A DNA stretch of 6,230 nucleotides from Candidatus Gastranaerophilales bacterium (lineage in GTDB: Bacteria; Cyanobacteriota; Vampirovibrionia; Gastranaerophilales; Gastranaerophilaceae): contig CALUVK010000099.1 in the NCBI GenBank assembly GCA_944324205.1, positions 1-6,230 of the forward strand. The letters run 5' to 3'. Both the position numbers and the translations under genes were made by a program. The notes beneath the pieces were generated by a model. It had not been told where the DNA came from and did not search any database. It worked only from the letters and a program-made list of their open reading frames with translations. Positions 1 through 6,230 of this stretch are shown piece by piece (within the stretch, counting starts at the first letter, position 1; each line of letters starts with the position of its first letter).

Positions 1-1
1 T

Positions 2-1837
2 ATGTGCGGAATCGTTGGATACGTTGGAAATAAAAAAGCGGTCGATATTTTATTAGAAGGTTTAACCAGTCTTGAATACAGAGGTTATGACTCATCAGGT
101 ATTGCGGTTAATATTGACGGGAAAGTTGAACTTTTTAAAGCCGCCGGAAAACTTCAAAACCTGAAAAACATCGTAGAAAAGAATTACGCGGAAATATCCA
201 AATCCACAATCGGAATAGGGCATATCCGCTGGGCAACGCACGGAGCTCCGACTGTTGAAAACGCACATCCTCATTCCTGCAACTGCGGTAAAGTTGCAGT
301 TGTGCATAACGGAATTATTGAAAATTTTAAAGAATTAAGAGAAAAGCTTGAAAAACGCGGCTGTACTTTCCGCTCTCAAACTGATACAGAGACAATTGCA
401 CACCTTGTTGCTACAAAATTCGGCGAAGTACACAATTTAACTGAAGCTGTAAGGCTTGCTACAAAAGAGATTGAAGGAGCTTACGCTATATGCGTAATTC
501 ATCAGGATTTACCGGATACAATTGTTGCTACAAGAAGAAACGCCCCGCTTGTTGTCGGGCTGGGTGAAGGCGAAAACTTTGTAGCATCTGATGTTCCGGC
601 TTTAATACAATATACAAAAAAAGCAATGTATCTTGAAGATAACCAGATTGTTACACTCACTCCAAATTCAATAGAGCTGATTGACATTGAAAAAAATCCG
701 GTAACTCAAAAGATTGAAACACTTCCGTGGGAGCCGGTTGCTTTAAGCAAAATGGGTTATAAACATTTCATGCTTAAAGAAATCCACGAACAGCCGGATG
801 TAGTCAGAAACGTTCTTTCCGGAAAACTTCGGGCAATTGACGAAAATGTTATTTTAAAAGAAGTTACGCTGGATAAAGAAAAATTAAAAGAGCTTAGCAG
901 AATTCAGATTGTTGCCTGCGGAACTTCACTGCACGCTGCAATGGCAGGTAAATATTTGATAGAAGAATTCTGCGGAATTCCTGTTGATGTTGAGCCTTCA
1001 AGCGAGTATATCTACAGAAAAACTATTACTGATAAAAATACGCTTGTAATAGGTGTTTCACAATCCGGCGAAACAGCCGATACGATTACAGCAGTAAGGC
1101 AGGCTAAGAGCAAAGGGTCGCATATTTTAATCATTACAAACCGTCCTGATTCAACCATGGCGCGAGAAGCTGACAGTCTTGTTCCTGTTAATGCCGGAAT
1201 TGAAGTCTCTGTTGCAGCAACCAAGTCTTATATGGCGCAGTTAATCTCTTTCTACCTGCTTGCAATTTATATTGCGGAAGTAAAAGGGGTAAATAATCTG
1301 AATGATTTAAAACATGAGCTTATTATTCTTCCGCAGAAAATTGAAAAAATTCTTGCTCATAAAGAAGAAATTCAAAAATGTGCAAGGAAGTTTGCCAACT
1401 CAAAAGATTTTATTTTCATAGCACGCGGAATTAACTACCCAACAGCCTTAGAGGGCGCTTTGAAGCTTAAAGAAATCAGTTATATTAACGCAACCGGATA
1501 TACTGCAGGCGAGCTTAAGCACGGGCCGATTGCTATGCTGGATGAGTCTATGCCGGTGCTTTCAATTCTTATGAAAGGAAAGGTTTACGATAAAATCCTT
1601 TCAAATTCAGAGGAGGCAAAAGCCAGAAACGCAAGAATGATAGCTTTAACAAATTCAGAGGATGAAAAATTAAACGAGCTTTTTGAAAGTATAATAAGAA
1701 TTCCTGAAATTTCTGAAATTCTTTCACCGGCTCTTGCGGTTGTTCCTTTGCAGTTATTAGCTTATTATATTGCGGAATTTCTGGGTAAAGATGTTGACCA
1801 GCCGAGGAATTTAGCAAAGTCTGTAACAGTAGAATAA
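2..1837 (+). CDS. glmS: Glutamine--fructose-6-phosphate aminotransferase (isomerizing), GlmS
   Basis: Cytosolic enzyme converting fructose-6-phosphate and glutamine to glucosamine-6-phosphate and glutamate, the first committed step to UDP-GlcNAc for peptidoglycan and outer-envelope glycans. The 611-aa product is close to the 609 aa of E. coli GlmS. The start is fixed because the protein begins MCGIVGY and Cys2 becomes the N-terminal nucleophile of the class-II glutamine amidotransferase domain (about residues 2-220; also GYDSSG, HIRWATHG, VHNGIIENF, QTDTET). Two SIS sugar-isomerase domains follow. SIS1 has ACGTS near residues 305-309, then SQSGETADT and SVAATKSY. SIS2 has LEGALKLKEISYINA and GELKHGP. 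E491 and H507 align with E. coli E488 and H504, and K605 lies in the C-terminal DQPRNLAKSVTVE, matching E. coli K603. No key residue is missing. Only one base lies upstream, so promoter, RBS and any leader control cannot be judged. It converges on the glycosyltransferase gene, with 7 bp between stop codons. Confidence 0.98.
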   Translation: MCGIVGYVGNKKAVDILLEGLTSLEYRGYDSSGIAVNIDGKVELFKAAGKLQNLKNIVEKNYAEISKSTIGIGHIRWATHGAPTVENAHPHSCNCGKVAVVHNGIIENFKELREKLEKRGCTFRSQTDTETIAHLVATKFGEVHNLTEAVRLATKEIEGAYAICVIHQDLPDTIVATRRNAPLVVGLGEGENFVASDVPALIQYTKKAMYLEDNQIVTLTPNSIELIDIEKNPVTQKIETLPWEPVALSKMGYKHFMLKEIHEQPDVVRNVLSGKLRAIDENVILKEVTLDKEKLKELSRIQIVACGTSLHAAMAGKYLIEEFCGIPVDVEPSSEYIYRKTITDKNTLVIGVSQSGETADTITAVRQAKSKGSHILIITNRPDSTMAREADSLVPVNAGIEVSVAATKSYMAQLISFYLLAIYIAEVKGVNNLNDLKHELIILPQKIEKILAHKEEIQKCARKFANSKDFIFIARGINYPTALEGALKLKEISYINATGYTAGELKHGPIAMLDESMPVLSILMKGKVYDKILSNSEEAKARNARMIALTNSEDEKLNELFESIIRIPEISEILSPALAVVPLQLLAYYIAEFLGKDVDQPRNLAKSVTVE

Positions 1838-1844
1838 TTTAAAA

Positions 1845-2828
1845 TTAATCCTTTTTAGATTTAGATAAAGTTTCCAATATTTCATTAAGTTTTAAAAATA
1901 CGTTTTTTTGTTCTAAGAATTTTTGTGAAACTCTATTAAACATATCACCGGTTAATTTTTTCTTGCATATTTCTTCATATTTATCTCTGGATTTTATTCT
2001 CTTATAGTGATATAAAAGCGTATCTTCAATATAATCATCTAGTTCTTTTTTAAGTTCTAATGAAACACCACATTTTTTTATCACGCTCATTACAGCATCA
2101 TATACTTTAAAAATACAAAAATTTTTATCTGTAACTTTATGAACTGCTGAAGAATTTCTGAAAAGGTAATTATAAAAAACATCATCATTATAACCAATTT
2201 TTTCTGCCATTAAAGTAGAAGCAAATACAAAAGCATTATCTTCACTCATACTGCAATCAGTAAATTGTATTTTATTTTTTGTAATAAAATCTTTTTTGTA
2301 TATTTTATTCCAAGATGAATAAAAAAAACCGCCAAAGACTTTTTCTTTGATATCTCGCCAATTAAAGCATTTTTCTGAATTTAAATCAAAAAAGCCTTTA
2401 AATTTATCTTTAAACCTTACGAAACTTAAAATTTTTCCATTTTCATCAATATTTTTATAGTTAAAAACAAGTAAATCACAATTTTGTTTTTTCGCTTGAT
2501 TAAAAAGCTTTTCATATGTTGTACTATCAACCCAATCATCCGGATCTAAAAATGCAATATATTCTCCATTCGCTCGCGTTAAACCATTATTTCTAGCTTT
2601 CCCAGCACCTGAATTTTGTTGATTAAAAATCTTAAATCTTTCATCACTTTGTGCAAATTTGTTTAAAATCTCAAGAGATTTGTCCGTAGAACCGTCATTT
2701 ACACATATAAATTCTATCTCTTTCAGCGTTTGAGCTTTTAGAGATAGCAAACTTTTTTTAAGATATTTCTTCATATTATATATAGGAATAATTACTGATA
2801 TTTTGGGTTTTGCTGAAGAAATATTCAC
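1845..2828 (-). CDS. Family 2 (GT-A fold) glycosyltransferase
   Basis: Predicted to transfer a sugar from a nucleotide-sugar donor during cell-surface glycan synthesis; donor and acceptor cannot be told from sequence. The 327-aa protein begins with the GT2 signature PKISVIIPIYN (8-18), then VNDGSTD (43-49, nucleotide binding), a glycine-rich SGAGKARNNG stretch (73-82) and FLDPDDW (93-99), whose DPDD supplies the DxD-type metal/nucleotide ligand. Later SWNKIYKKDFI (172-182) and SEDNAF (195-200, the likely catalytic-base region) match the WcaA/EpsJ-like layout. The last ~90 residues are lysine-rich and unassigned. I see no signal peptide or membrane segment, so it is probably cytosolic or peripheral. 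The start is GTG, overlapping the TAG stop of the upstream radical SAM gene by one base, with AAGG 8 bases before it; an in-frame stop lies about 15 bases upstream, and the next ATG (codon 19) would cut into the first motif. Base composition is markedly AT-rich compared with glmS and ahcY. Confidence 0.9.
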   Translation of the reverse strand: MNISSAKPKISVIIPIYNMKKYLKKSLLSLKAQTLKEIEFICVNDGSTDKSLEILNKFAQSDERFKIFNQQNSGAGKARNNGLTRANGEYIAFLDPDDWVDSTTYEKLFNQAKKQNCDLLVFNYKNIDENGKILSFVRFKDKFKGFFDLNSEKCFNWRDIKEKVFGGFFYSSWNKIYKKDFITKNKIQFTDCSMSEDNAFVFASTLMAEKIGYNDDVFYNYLFRNSSAVHKVTDKNFCIFKVYDAVMSVIKKCGVSLELKKELDDYIEDTLLYHYKRIKSRDKYEEICKKKLTGDMFNRVSQKFLEQKNVFLKLNEILETLSKSKKD

Positions 2829-4672
2829 TATTCTGACCTTTTAAGTTTATATACTTCATTTCTATCATATTTGATTTTATTTTTTTCCAAATTTCTGTCA
2901 AAAATGTATTTTTTAGGATATTGATAATTAAACTTTAAACCATCTAAAATAAGAGCACGATTTTCAAATACATCTTCTCCAAAAGAGCGGGTATTTACTA
3001 CAGGAAGATAAAATTGTCCGTCTACATTAATCCCTTTTCTTAGTTGACTTAAAAACCTCACCCTGCCTTCTGGATTAAGGTTTTTAATTATATCAATAAA
3101 GGCCTCCTGTGAATTTTTTTGGTATTTCTTTATGGATTCTTCTGTTAGTTCACAAAATTCTACTTTTTGAAAATTTTCTCCGATATAGGCTTCGATTTTC
3201 TCTAAAAGTCTTTTTAGTTCATTTTTATTATATATTGAAGAATTATCAAAATTTAGTCTTATGATCAACTTATTTCCATCAATATTCTTAAATCTGGAAA
3301 TAGTGTACAAAATTTTTTCCATAAACATTTTTGCTCTATCTTCTGCAAGGTTATTTTTGTGTGCTATTTTTAAGTCGCTGTCATTTAGAGGATCAATGTT
3401 TATTACAACATTGTCAATAAAATCAGTTTGATTTTTCATATTTTTAGAAATATTTTCAGATACTTCATTGCCAAAAGCATGTTTAATATCAAAAGGATTT
3501 ACAATAATATTTCTATTACCTTTATTTAATTCAAAATCGAATGTATTTAAACTTAGATCATTAAAAAATTTTTTCTTTGCTCTTGCAACACTCAAAATTG
3601 CATTCATTGGTTCAAAAATATTATTTTTTTCTATATCTTTTTCAACAGTTAATATAGAACAATCAATATTAGATTTTTCACATTCATTTTCAAGCTCTGT
3701 TAAAATGTCCTGACAGAGTTTAATAGAATCTTTTTTAGTATAACCGGATCCTTTAAGACCTCCTATAGAATACTGTGCATTAATCAATAATTTTCCGGCA
3801 TCAGCTAATGGCAAAAAAGTTTTAAGTACATTGCTCATCCGCTTTATGTACTCTTCTCGATATTTTGAATATTTTTCATTATCTCCTTTTTCTAATGCTT
3901 GATTTGCAATAGTCATAATTTTATGAAAGGGATGAATAGATACAATAACCTGAGGACATCCATTTTTATACTTTTCTTGTGTTAATAATTTTACAAGTTT
4001 TTCTGCAGAAATTTGTGAATCTTTATTATCAATATCCCATCCTGCGGTTTTAACCTTTAGTGGAGTATTCATATCCGTATAAAATTTCTTTATAAAATCA
4101 CTAATATAATGTTTGTTTCCATTCTTATCAAAACTTACAATTTCTATGGGATCTGCATCTAAATAAGGATAAATCCCTTGCGACATTGTATAATCTCTCC
4201 GTTTATTATCATACTTTTCACGTTTAATTTCAAAGACATGAAAACCAAGTCTTTGCCTAAGCTCTCTCATTCCTTCTGTAAATCTTGTAAAGTCTTCCCA
4301 TCTCATTGTTTCTAAATTATTGCGGCCTTTAATAAAACAATGTAAACAAGTATTAGAACAACCCCTTTGAGTCAATATATCAATAGTTCCGGGCATTAAA
4401 TATAAATCTTCTGTTTTCATTCCTTTAAATAAATCGATGCCGTCTAATATTCCGTCTAATTTTTTTAAATCCAGTTGATAAATACTATTTACAGTTTTTT
4501 TAGCTTGTTCAGACTTAACATACGAAACAGCTCTTTGAGCTTTTGCAGAATAACCTCTAAAACTTGGCTCAAATACATCTTTAGAGGTCAGATTAAACCT
4601 GTAAGGTAAATATAAACTTTTCCCTTGAACATATAATGACTGTTGTAACAAATTTATAGATTGAACTCGCAT
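2828..4672 (-). CDS. Radical SAM protein of unknown function with N-terminal F-R-G segment
   Basis: Seen: 614 aa with a radical SAM cluster motif, RGCSNTCLHCF, placing cysteines at 105, 109 and 112 (CxxxCxxC) to bind the [4Fe-4S] cluster that cleaves S-adenosylmethionine. A hydrophobic strand, DILTQ, precedes it as expected for the first strand of the TIM-like barrel. Further core-like segments are YLDADPIEIVSF (170-181), LKVKTAGWD (205-213) and VIVSIHPFHK (242-251). The other cysteines (239 and a few later ones) are scattered, so no SPASM or extra-cluster CxxC array is evident. Residues 1-104 form an extension: a low-complexity, Gln/Asn/Ser-rich start, PSFRG at 36-40, then a charged probable helix. 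The C-terminal ~250 residues match no domain I recognise. Substrate and reaction are unknown. GAGG (4684-4687) lies 11 bases before the ATG, a long spacing. It is probably transcribed with the glycosyltransferase gene, which overlaps its stop codon, so a role in modifying a glycan, lipid or protein is inference only. Confidence 0.85.
   Translation of the reverse strand: MRVQSINLLQQSLYVQGKSLYLPYRFNLTSKDVFEPSFRGYSAKAQRAVSYVKSEQAKKTVNSIYQLDLKKLDGILDGIDLFKGMKTEDLYLMPGTIDILTQRGCSNTCLHCFIKGRNNLETMRWEDFTRFTEGMRELRQRLGFHVFEIKREKYDNKRRDYTMSQGIYPYLDADPIEIVSFDKNGNKHYISDFIKKFYTDMNTPLKVKTAGWDIDNKDSQISAEKLVKLLTQEKYKNGCPQVIVSIHPFHKIMTIANQALEKGDNEKYSKYREEYIKRMSNVLKTFLPLADAGKLLINAQYSIGGLKGSGYTKKDSIKLCQDILTELENECEKSNIDCSILTVEKDIEKNNIFEPMNAILSVARAKKKFFNDLSLNTFDFELNKGNRNIIVNPFDIKHAFGNEVSENISKNMKNQTDFIDNVVINIDPLNDSDLKIAHKNNLAEDRAKMFMEKILYTISRFKNIDGNKLIIRLNFDNSSIYNKNELKRLLEKIEAYIGENFQKVEFCELTEESIKKYQKNSQEAFIDIIKNLNPEGRVRFLSQLRKGINVDGQFYLPVVNTRSFGEDVFENRALILDGLKFNYQYPKKYIFDRNLEKNKIKYDRNEVYKLKRSE
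2837..2840 (-). promoter_or_regulatory. Ribosome binding site within the radical SAM gene for the GTG-started glycosyltransferase
   Basis: On the minus strand AAGG lies in the last codons of the radical SAM gene, 8 bases before the GTG of the glycosyltransferase. With the TAGTG stop/start overlap it supports both the GTG start and translational coupling. Confidence 0.55.
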
Positions 4673-4683
4673 ATCATATTAAA

Positions 4684-4687
4684 CCTC
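4684..4687 (-). promoter_or_regulatory. Ribosome binding site of the radical SAM gene
   Basis: GAGG on the minus strand is 11 bases before the chosen ATG (4670-4672), longer than ideal. A closer ATG at 4675-4677 has better spacing but is in another frame and reaches a stop after seven codons, so it cannot start this protein. It could only act as a short decoy or leader start. Confidence 0.45.
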
Positions 4688-4736
4688 AAAAAAAATATTT
4701 TTGCTATTAATAAATGCTTTTAATAATACATTTATA

Positions 4737-4745
4737 TGTTATAAA
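4737..4745 (+). promoter_or_regulatory. Candidate extended -10 promoter for the small gene and ahcY
   Basis: TGT followed by TATAAA forms an extended -10 element (TGn plus a 5-of-6 match to TATAAT) on the plus strand. Transcription would begin near 4752, leaving a leader of about 40 bases before the small gene. No good -35 sits 17 bases upstream, which is tolerated in extended -10 promoters. An alternative is TTGCTA (4701-4706), a 17-base gap, then TAATAC (4724-4729), with a poorer -10. The region is so AT-rich that chance matches are common. Confidence 0.4.
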
Positions 4746-4753
4746 TAAATCAG

Positions 4754-4782
4754 AATATACAGACATATGTAAATTTAAACAA
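4754..4782 (-). promoter_or_regulatory. Candidate promoter for the radical SAM-glycosyltransferase pair
   Basis: Read on the minus strand: TTGTTT (4782-4777), a 17-base spacer, then TATATT (4759-4754, 5 of 6 with consensus). Transcription would begin near 4747, giving a leader of about 75 bases. The -35 match is weak (3 of 6). An 8-bp palindrome, ACATATGT (4763-4770), lies in the spacer. The element overlaps the 5' end of the plus-strand transcript. Confidence 0.3.
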
Positions 4783-4785
4783 GGG
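4781..4785 (+). promoter_or_regulatory. Ribosome binding site of the 54-codon gene
   Basis: AAGGG followed by five bases (TATTT) and then ATG. This good spacing is one of the main reasons to regard the small reading frame as translated. Confidence 0.55.
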
Positions 4786-4790
4786 TATTT

Positions 4791-4955
4791 ATGCAGGTAA
4801 TATCAGAATTAGTAAAAATACCAAACAATCACAATCCATCGGTAGAATATATAGAAGGAGAGTTAACAAAACGCAACATTAATCCTCTAAGATGGGCTGT
4901 TGTTCATGTTAGTGATACAATGTATACAGTAAGTGTTGCGAATTTAAAGGAATAG
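4791..4955 (+). CDS. Small protein of unknown function (54 aa) directly upstream of ahcY
   Basis: I do not recognise this family. The 54-residue product starts MQVISELVKIPNN and ends TVSVANLKE. It reads as a folded small cytosolic protein: a probable amphipathic N-terminal helix, a central VEYIEGELTKRNINPLRWA segment (18-36), then a likely beta hairpin, WAVVHVSDTMYTVSVANL (35-52). It has no cysteine, signal peptide or membrane segment, so it does not look like a secreted or cofactor-binding peptide. Evidence that it is real: an AAGGG ribosome site at ideal spacing, a promoter-like element upstream, non-repetitive protein-like composition, and a stop codon (TAG) that overlaps the ahcY ribosome site, with 10 bases to the ahcY start. 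It is probably co-transcribed with ahcY and could be a partner or regulator in methyl-cycle metabolism, or merely a translational leader. Both roles are inference. Confidence 0.7.
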   Translation: MQVISELVKIPNNHNPSVEYIEGELTKRNINPLRWAVVHVSDTMYTVSVANLKE

Positions 4956-4965
4956 GAAGGAATTT

Positions 4966-6230
4966 ATGAACGCTACTCAATTAAAATATGATATTAAAGA
5001 TATCAACCTCGCAGAACAAGGCAAAAATAACATTGAATGGGCAATGAAGGATATGCCTGTTTTGAAAAAAATCAGGGAAAGATTTTTAAGAGAAAAACCT
5101 TTTGCAGGATTGAAATTGTCAGCCTGTGTTCACGTCACAAAAGAGACAGCAGCATTGTGTACAGTAATGAAAGACGGCGGAGCGGATGCGGTTCTTATTG
5201 CCTCAAATCCTCTTTCCACACAGGATGATGTCGCTGCAGCTCTTGTTAAATACTGGGATATTCCTGTTTTAGGCTACGCAGGGGAGTCTGTTGAAGTTTA
5301 CCGTGACCATGTCCGCTCGGCTCTGGATCATAATCCCGATATTATTATTGATGACGGATGCGATTTAGTTGCAACTCTTCATGCAGAAAGACCTGAAATG
5401 GCAAGTCATATTATAGGCTCAACTGAAGAGACAACAACAGGTATAATAAGACTTCAGGCTTTAGAAAATCAGGGCGAATTAAGATTTCCGGCGCTCGGAG
5501 TTAATACAAGCTTAACAAAACACCTTTACGATAACCGCTATGGTACAGGACAAAGCGCAATGGACGGTATTATGAGAGCGGCAAATATCCTTATTGCAGG
5601 TAAAACTGTTGTAATATCAGGTTACGGCTGGTGCGGAAGAGGATGCGCTTTGAGAGCAAAAGCATTGGGAGCTAATGTTATAGTTTGTGAAGTCGATCCG
5701 CTTAAGGCTCTTGAAGCTGCTATGGAGGGTTATAGAGTAATGCCTATTGCAGAAGCCGCTAAAGAAGGAGATTTATTCCTCACAGTTACCGGAGATAAAC
5801 ATGTTGTTGATGTTCAGCATATTATGACAATGAAAGACGGCGCATTCTTATGTAACGCGGGACACTTCGACCACGAAGTTAATGTTCCGGATTTGAAAGC
5901 CCACACTGTTGAAATTAAACGTATTAGACCGTTCTTGGATGAATATAAATTAACTAACGGAAAATCTGTTTATGTTTTAGCAGAAGGCAGATTAGTAAAC
6001 CTTGTTGCAGCAGAAGGCCATCCGGCATCTGTTATGGATATGAGCTTTGCAAATCAGGCTCTCGGAATTGAATTTCTGGTTAAAAACAAGGGGAAATTAG
6101 AAAATAAACTTTATACACTTCCGGAATCGGTTGATATTGATATAGCTAAACTTAAGCTTGAAGCAATGGGAATAGAGATAGATACTTTGACACCGGAGCA
6201 GGAAGAATATCTGAACAGCTGGAAGTTATA
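4966..6230 (+). CDS. ahcY: Adenosylhomocysteinase (S-adenosyl-L-homocysteine hydrolase), lacking only the last base of its stop
   Basis: NAD-dependent cytosolic enzyme that reversibly splits S-adenosylhomocysteine into adenosine and homocysteine, relieving product inhibition of methyltransferases and feeding the methionine cycle. The 421 codons run from ATG (4966; GGAAGG at 4955-4960, five bases before it) to Leu; the window then ends in TA, so a stop one base further is likely. Substrate-domain landmarks are HVTKETA (56-62), DDGCD (129-133), STEETTTG (152-159) and K185/D189/N190 in SLTKHLYDNRYG, matching human K186/D190/N191. The NAD-binding Rossmann loop is GYGWCGRG (219-226), with acidic E242 after the next strand. 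CNAGHFDHE and NLVAAEGHPASVMDMSFANQAL are the late signatures. This is the short, Thermotoga/archaeal-like type: Thr194 stands where human has Cys195, and the protein ends EYLNSWKL without the C-terminal KPDHYRY tail that contacts NAD of a neighbouring subunit in longer forms. It is probably in an operon with the 54-aa gene. Confidence 0.96.
   Translation, partial: MNATQLKYDIKDINLAEQGKNNIEWAMKDMPVLKKIRERFLREKPFAGLKLSACVHVTKETAALCTVMKDGGADAVLIASNPLSTQDDVAAALVKYWDIPVLGYAGESVEVYRDHVRSALDHNPDIIIDDGCDLVATLHAERPEMASHIIGSTEETTTGIIRLQALENQGELRFPALGVNTSLTKHLYDNRYGTGQSAMDGIMRAANILIAGKTVVISGYGWCGRGCALRAKALGANVIVCEVDPLKALEAAMEGYRVMPIAEAAKEGDLFLTVTGDKHVVDVQHIMTMKDGAFLCNAGHFDHEVNVPDLKAHTVEIKRIRPFLDEYKLTNGKSVYVLAEGRLVNLVAAEGHPASVMDMSFANQALGIEFLVKNKGKLENKLYTLPESVDIDIAKLKLEAMGIEIDTLTPEQEEYLNSWKL

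Noticed and set aside
1692..1722. Short tandem CTGAAATT-like repeat near the end of glmS
   Set aside because: It encodes the ordinary IPEISEIL stretch of GlmS and is just two copies of a short coding similarity.
95..1817. Several open frames on the minus strand within glmS
   Set aside because: They lie antisense to a well-conserved gene, lack ribosome sites and recognisable motifs, and follow from glmS codon use.
2321..2328. Run of eight A (T8 on the coding strand) in the glycosyltransferase gene as a phase-variation tract
   Set aside because: Runs of 6-8 A/T are common throughout this AT-rich block, and the reading frame is intact through it. Without multiple strains there is no sign of length variation.
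3468..3713. Plus-strand open frame of 81 codons opposite the radical SAM gene
   Set aside because: It is Phe/Leu/Ile/Ser-rich as expected from the complement of a Lys/Asn/Glu-rich gene, with no ribosome site; a hydrophobic antisense shadow.
4673..4790. A SAM- or SAH-binding riboswitch ahead of the ahcY operon
   Set aside because: The likely plus-strand leader is only about 40 bases of AT-rich sequence with no GC-paired stems or known riboswitch core, and the whole intergenic region is 118 bp.
4791..4955. The 54-aa protein as a RiPP precursor for the nearby radical SAM enzyme
   Set aside because: It has no cysteines, no leader/core boundary and no repeated core motif. It is on the opposite strand in a probable operon with ahcY and looks like a compact folded protein.
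5037..5228. Plus-strand open frame of 63 codons in another frame inside ahcY
   Set aside because: It lies wholly within conserved ahcY coding sequence and has no homology-like features.

Overview
The window holds five protein-coding genes. It suggests an AT-rich bacterium, and my best guess is a gut member of the Gastranaerophilales/Vampirovibrionia ('Melainabacteria', non-photosynthetic relatives of cyanobacteria). That guess rests on three things: the low GC content, a cyanobacterial/archaeal-like short adenosylhomocysteinase with a GYGWCGRG NAD loop, and a radical SAM protein whose N-terminus ends in an F-[RK]-G motif that I associate, from memory only, with that lineage. No rRNA or marker gene is present to confirm it.

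Layout, left to right: (1) bases 2-1837, plus strand: a complete glmS, glutamine:fructose-6-phosphate aminotransferase, beginning one base into the window, so its promoter is not visible. (2) After a gap of only 7 bp come two minus-strand genes transcribed toward glmS. The upstream one (2828-4672) is a 614-aa radical SAM protein of unknown function. The downstream one (1845-2828) is a family-2 glycosyltransferase. They share one base (TAGTG, stop/start) and are probably translationally coupled. (3) A 118-bp divergent intergenic region (4673-4790) carries plausible promoters in both directions. (4) On the plus strand, a 54-codon small gene (4791-4955) is followed 10 bp later by ahcY, adenosylhomocysteinase (4966 to the window end), which is complete except for the last base of its presumed stop codon.

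The outer genes are housekeeping functions: GlmS feeds UDP-GlcNAc synthesis for the cell envelope, and AhcY removes S-adenosylhomocysteine and recycles methyl groups. The inner pair is visibly more AT-rich than its flanks and looks like an accessory cassette inserted between core genes. The most interesting points are the uncharacterised radical SAM protein coupled to a glycosyltransferase, and the unidentified microprotein in front of ahcY. There are no rRNA or tRNA genes, CRISPR arrays, insertion sequences or convincing intrinsic terminators.
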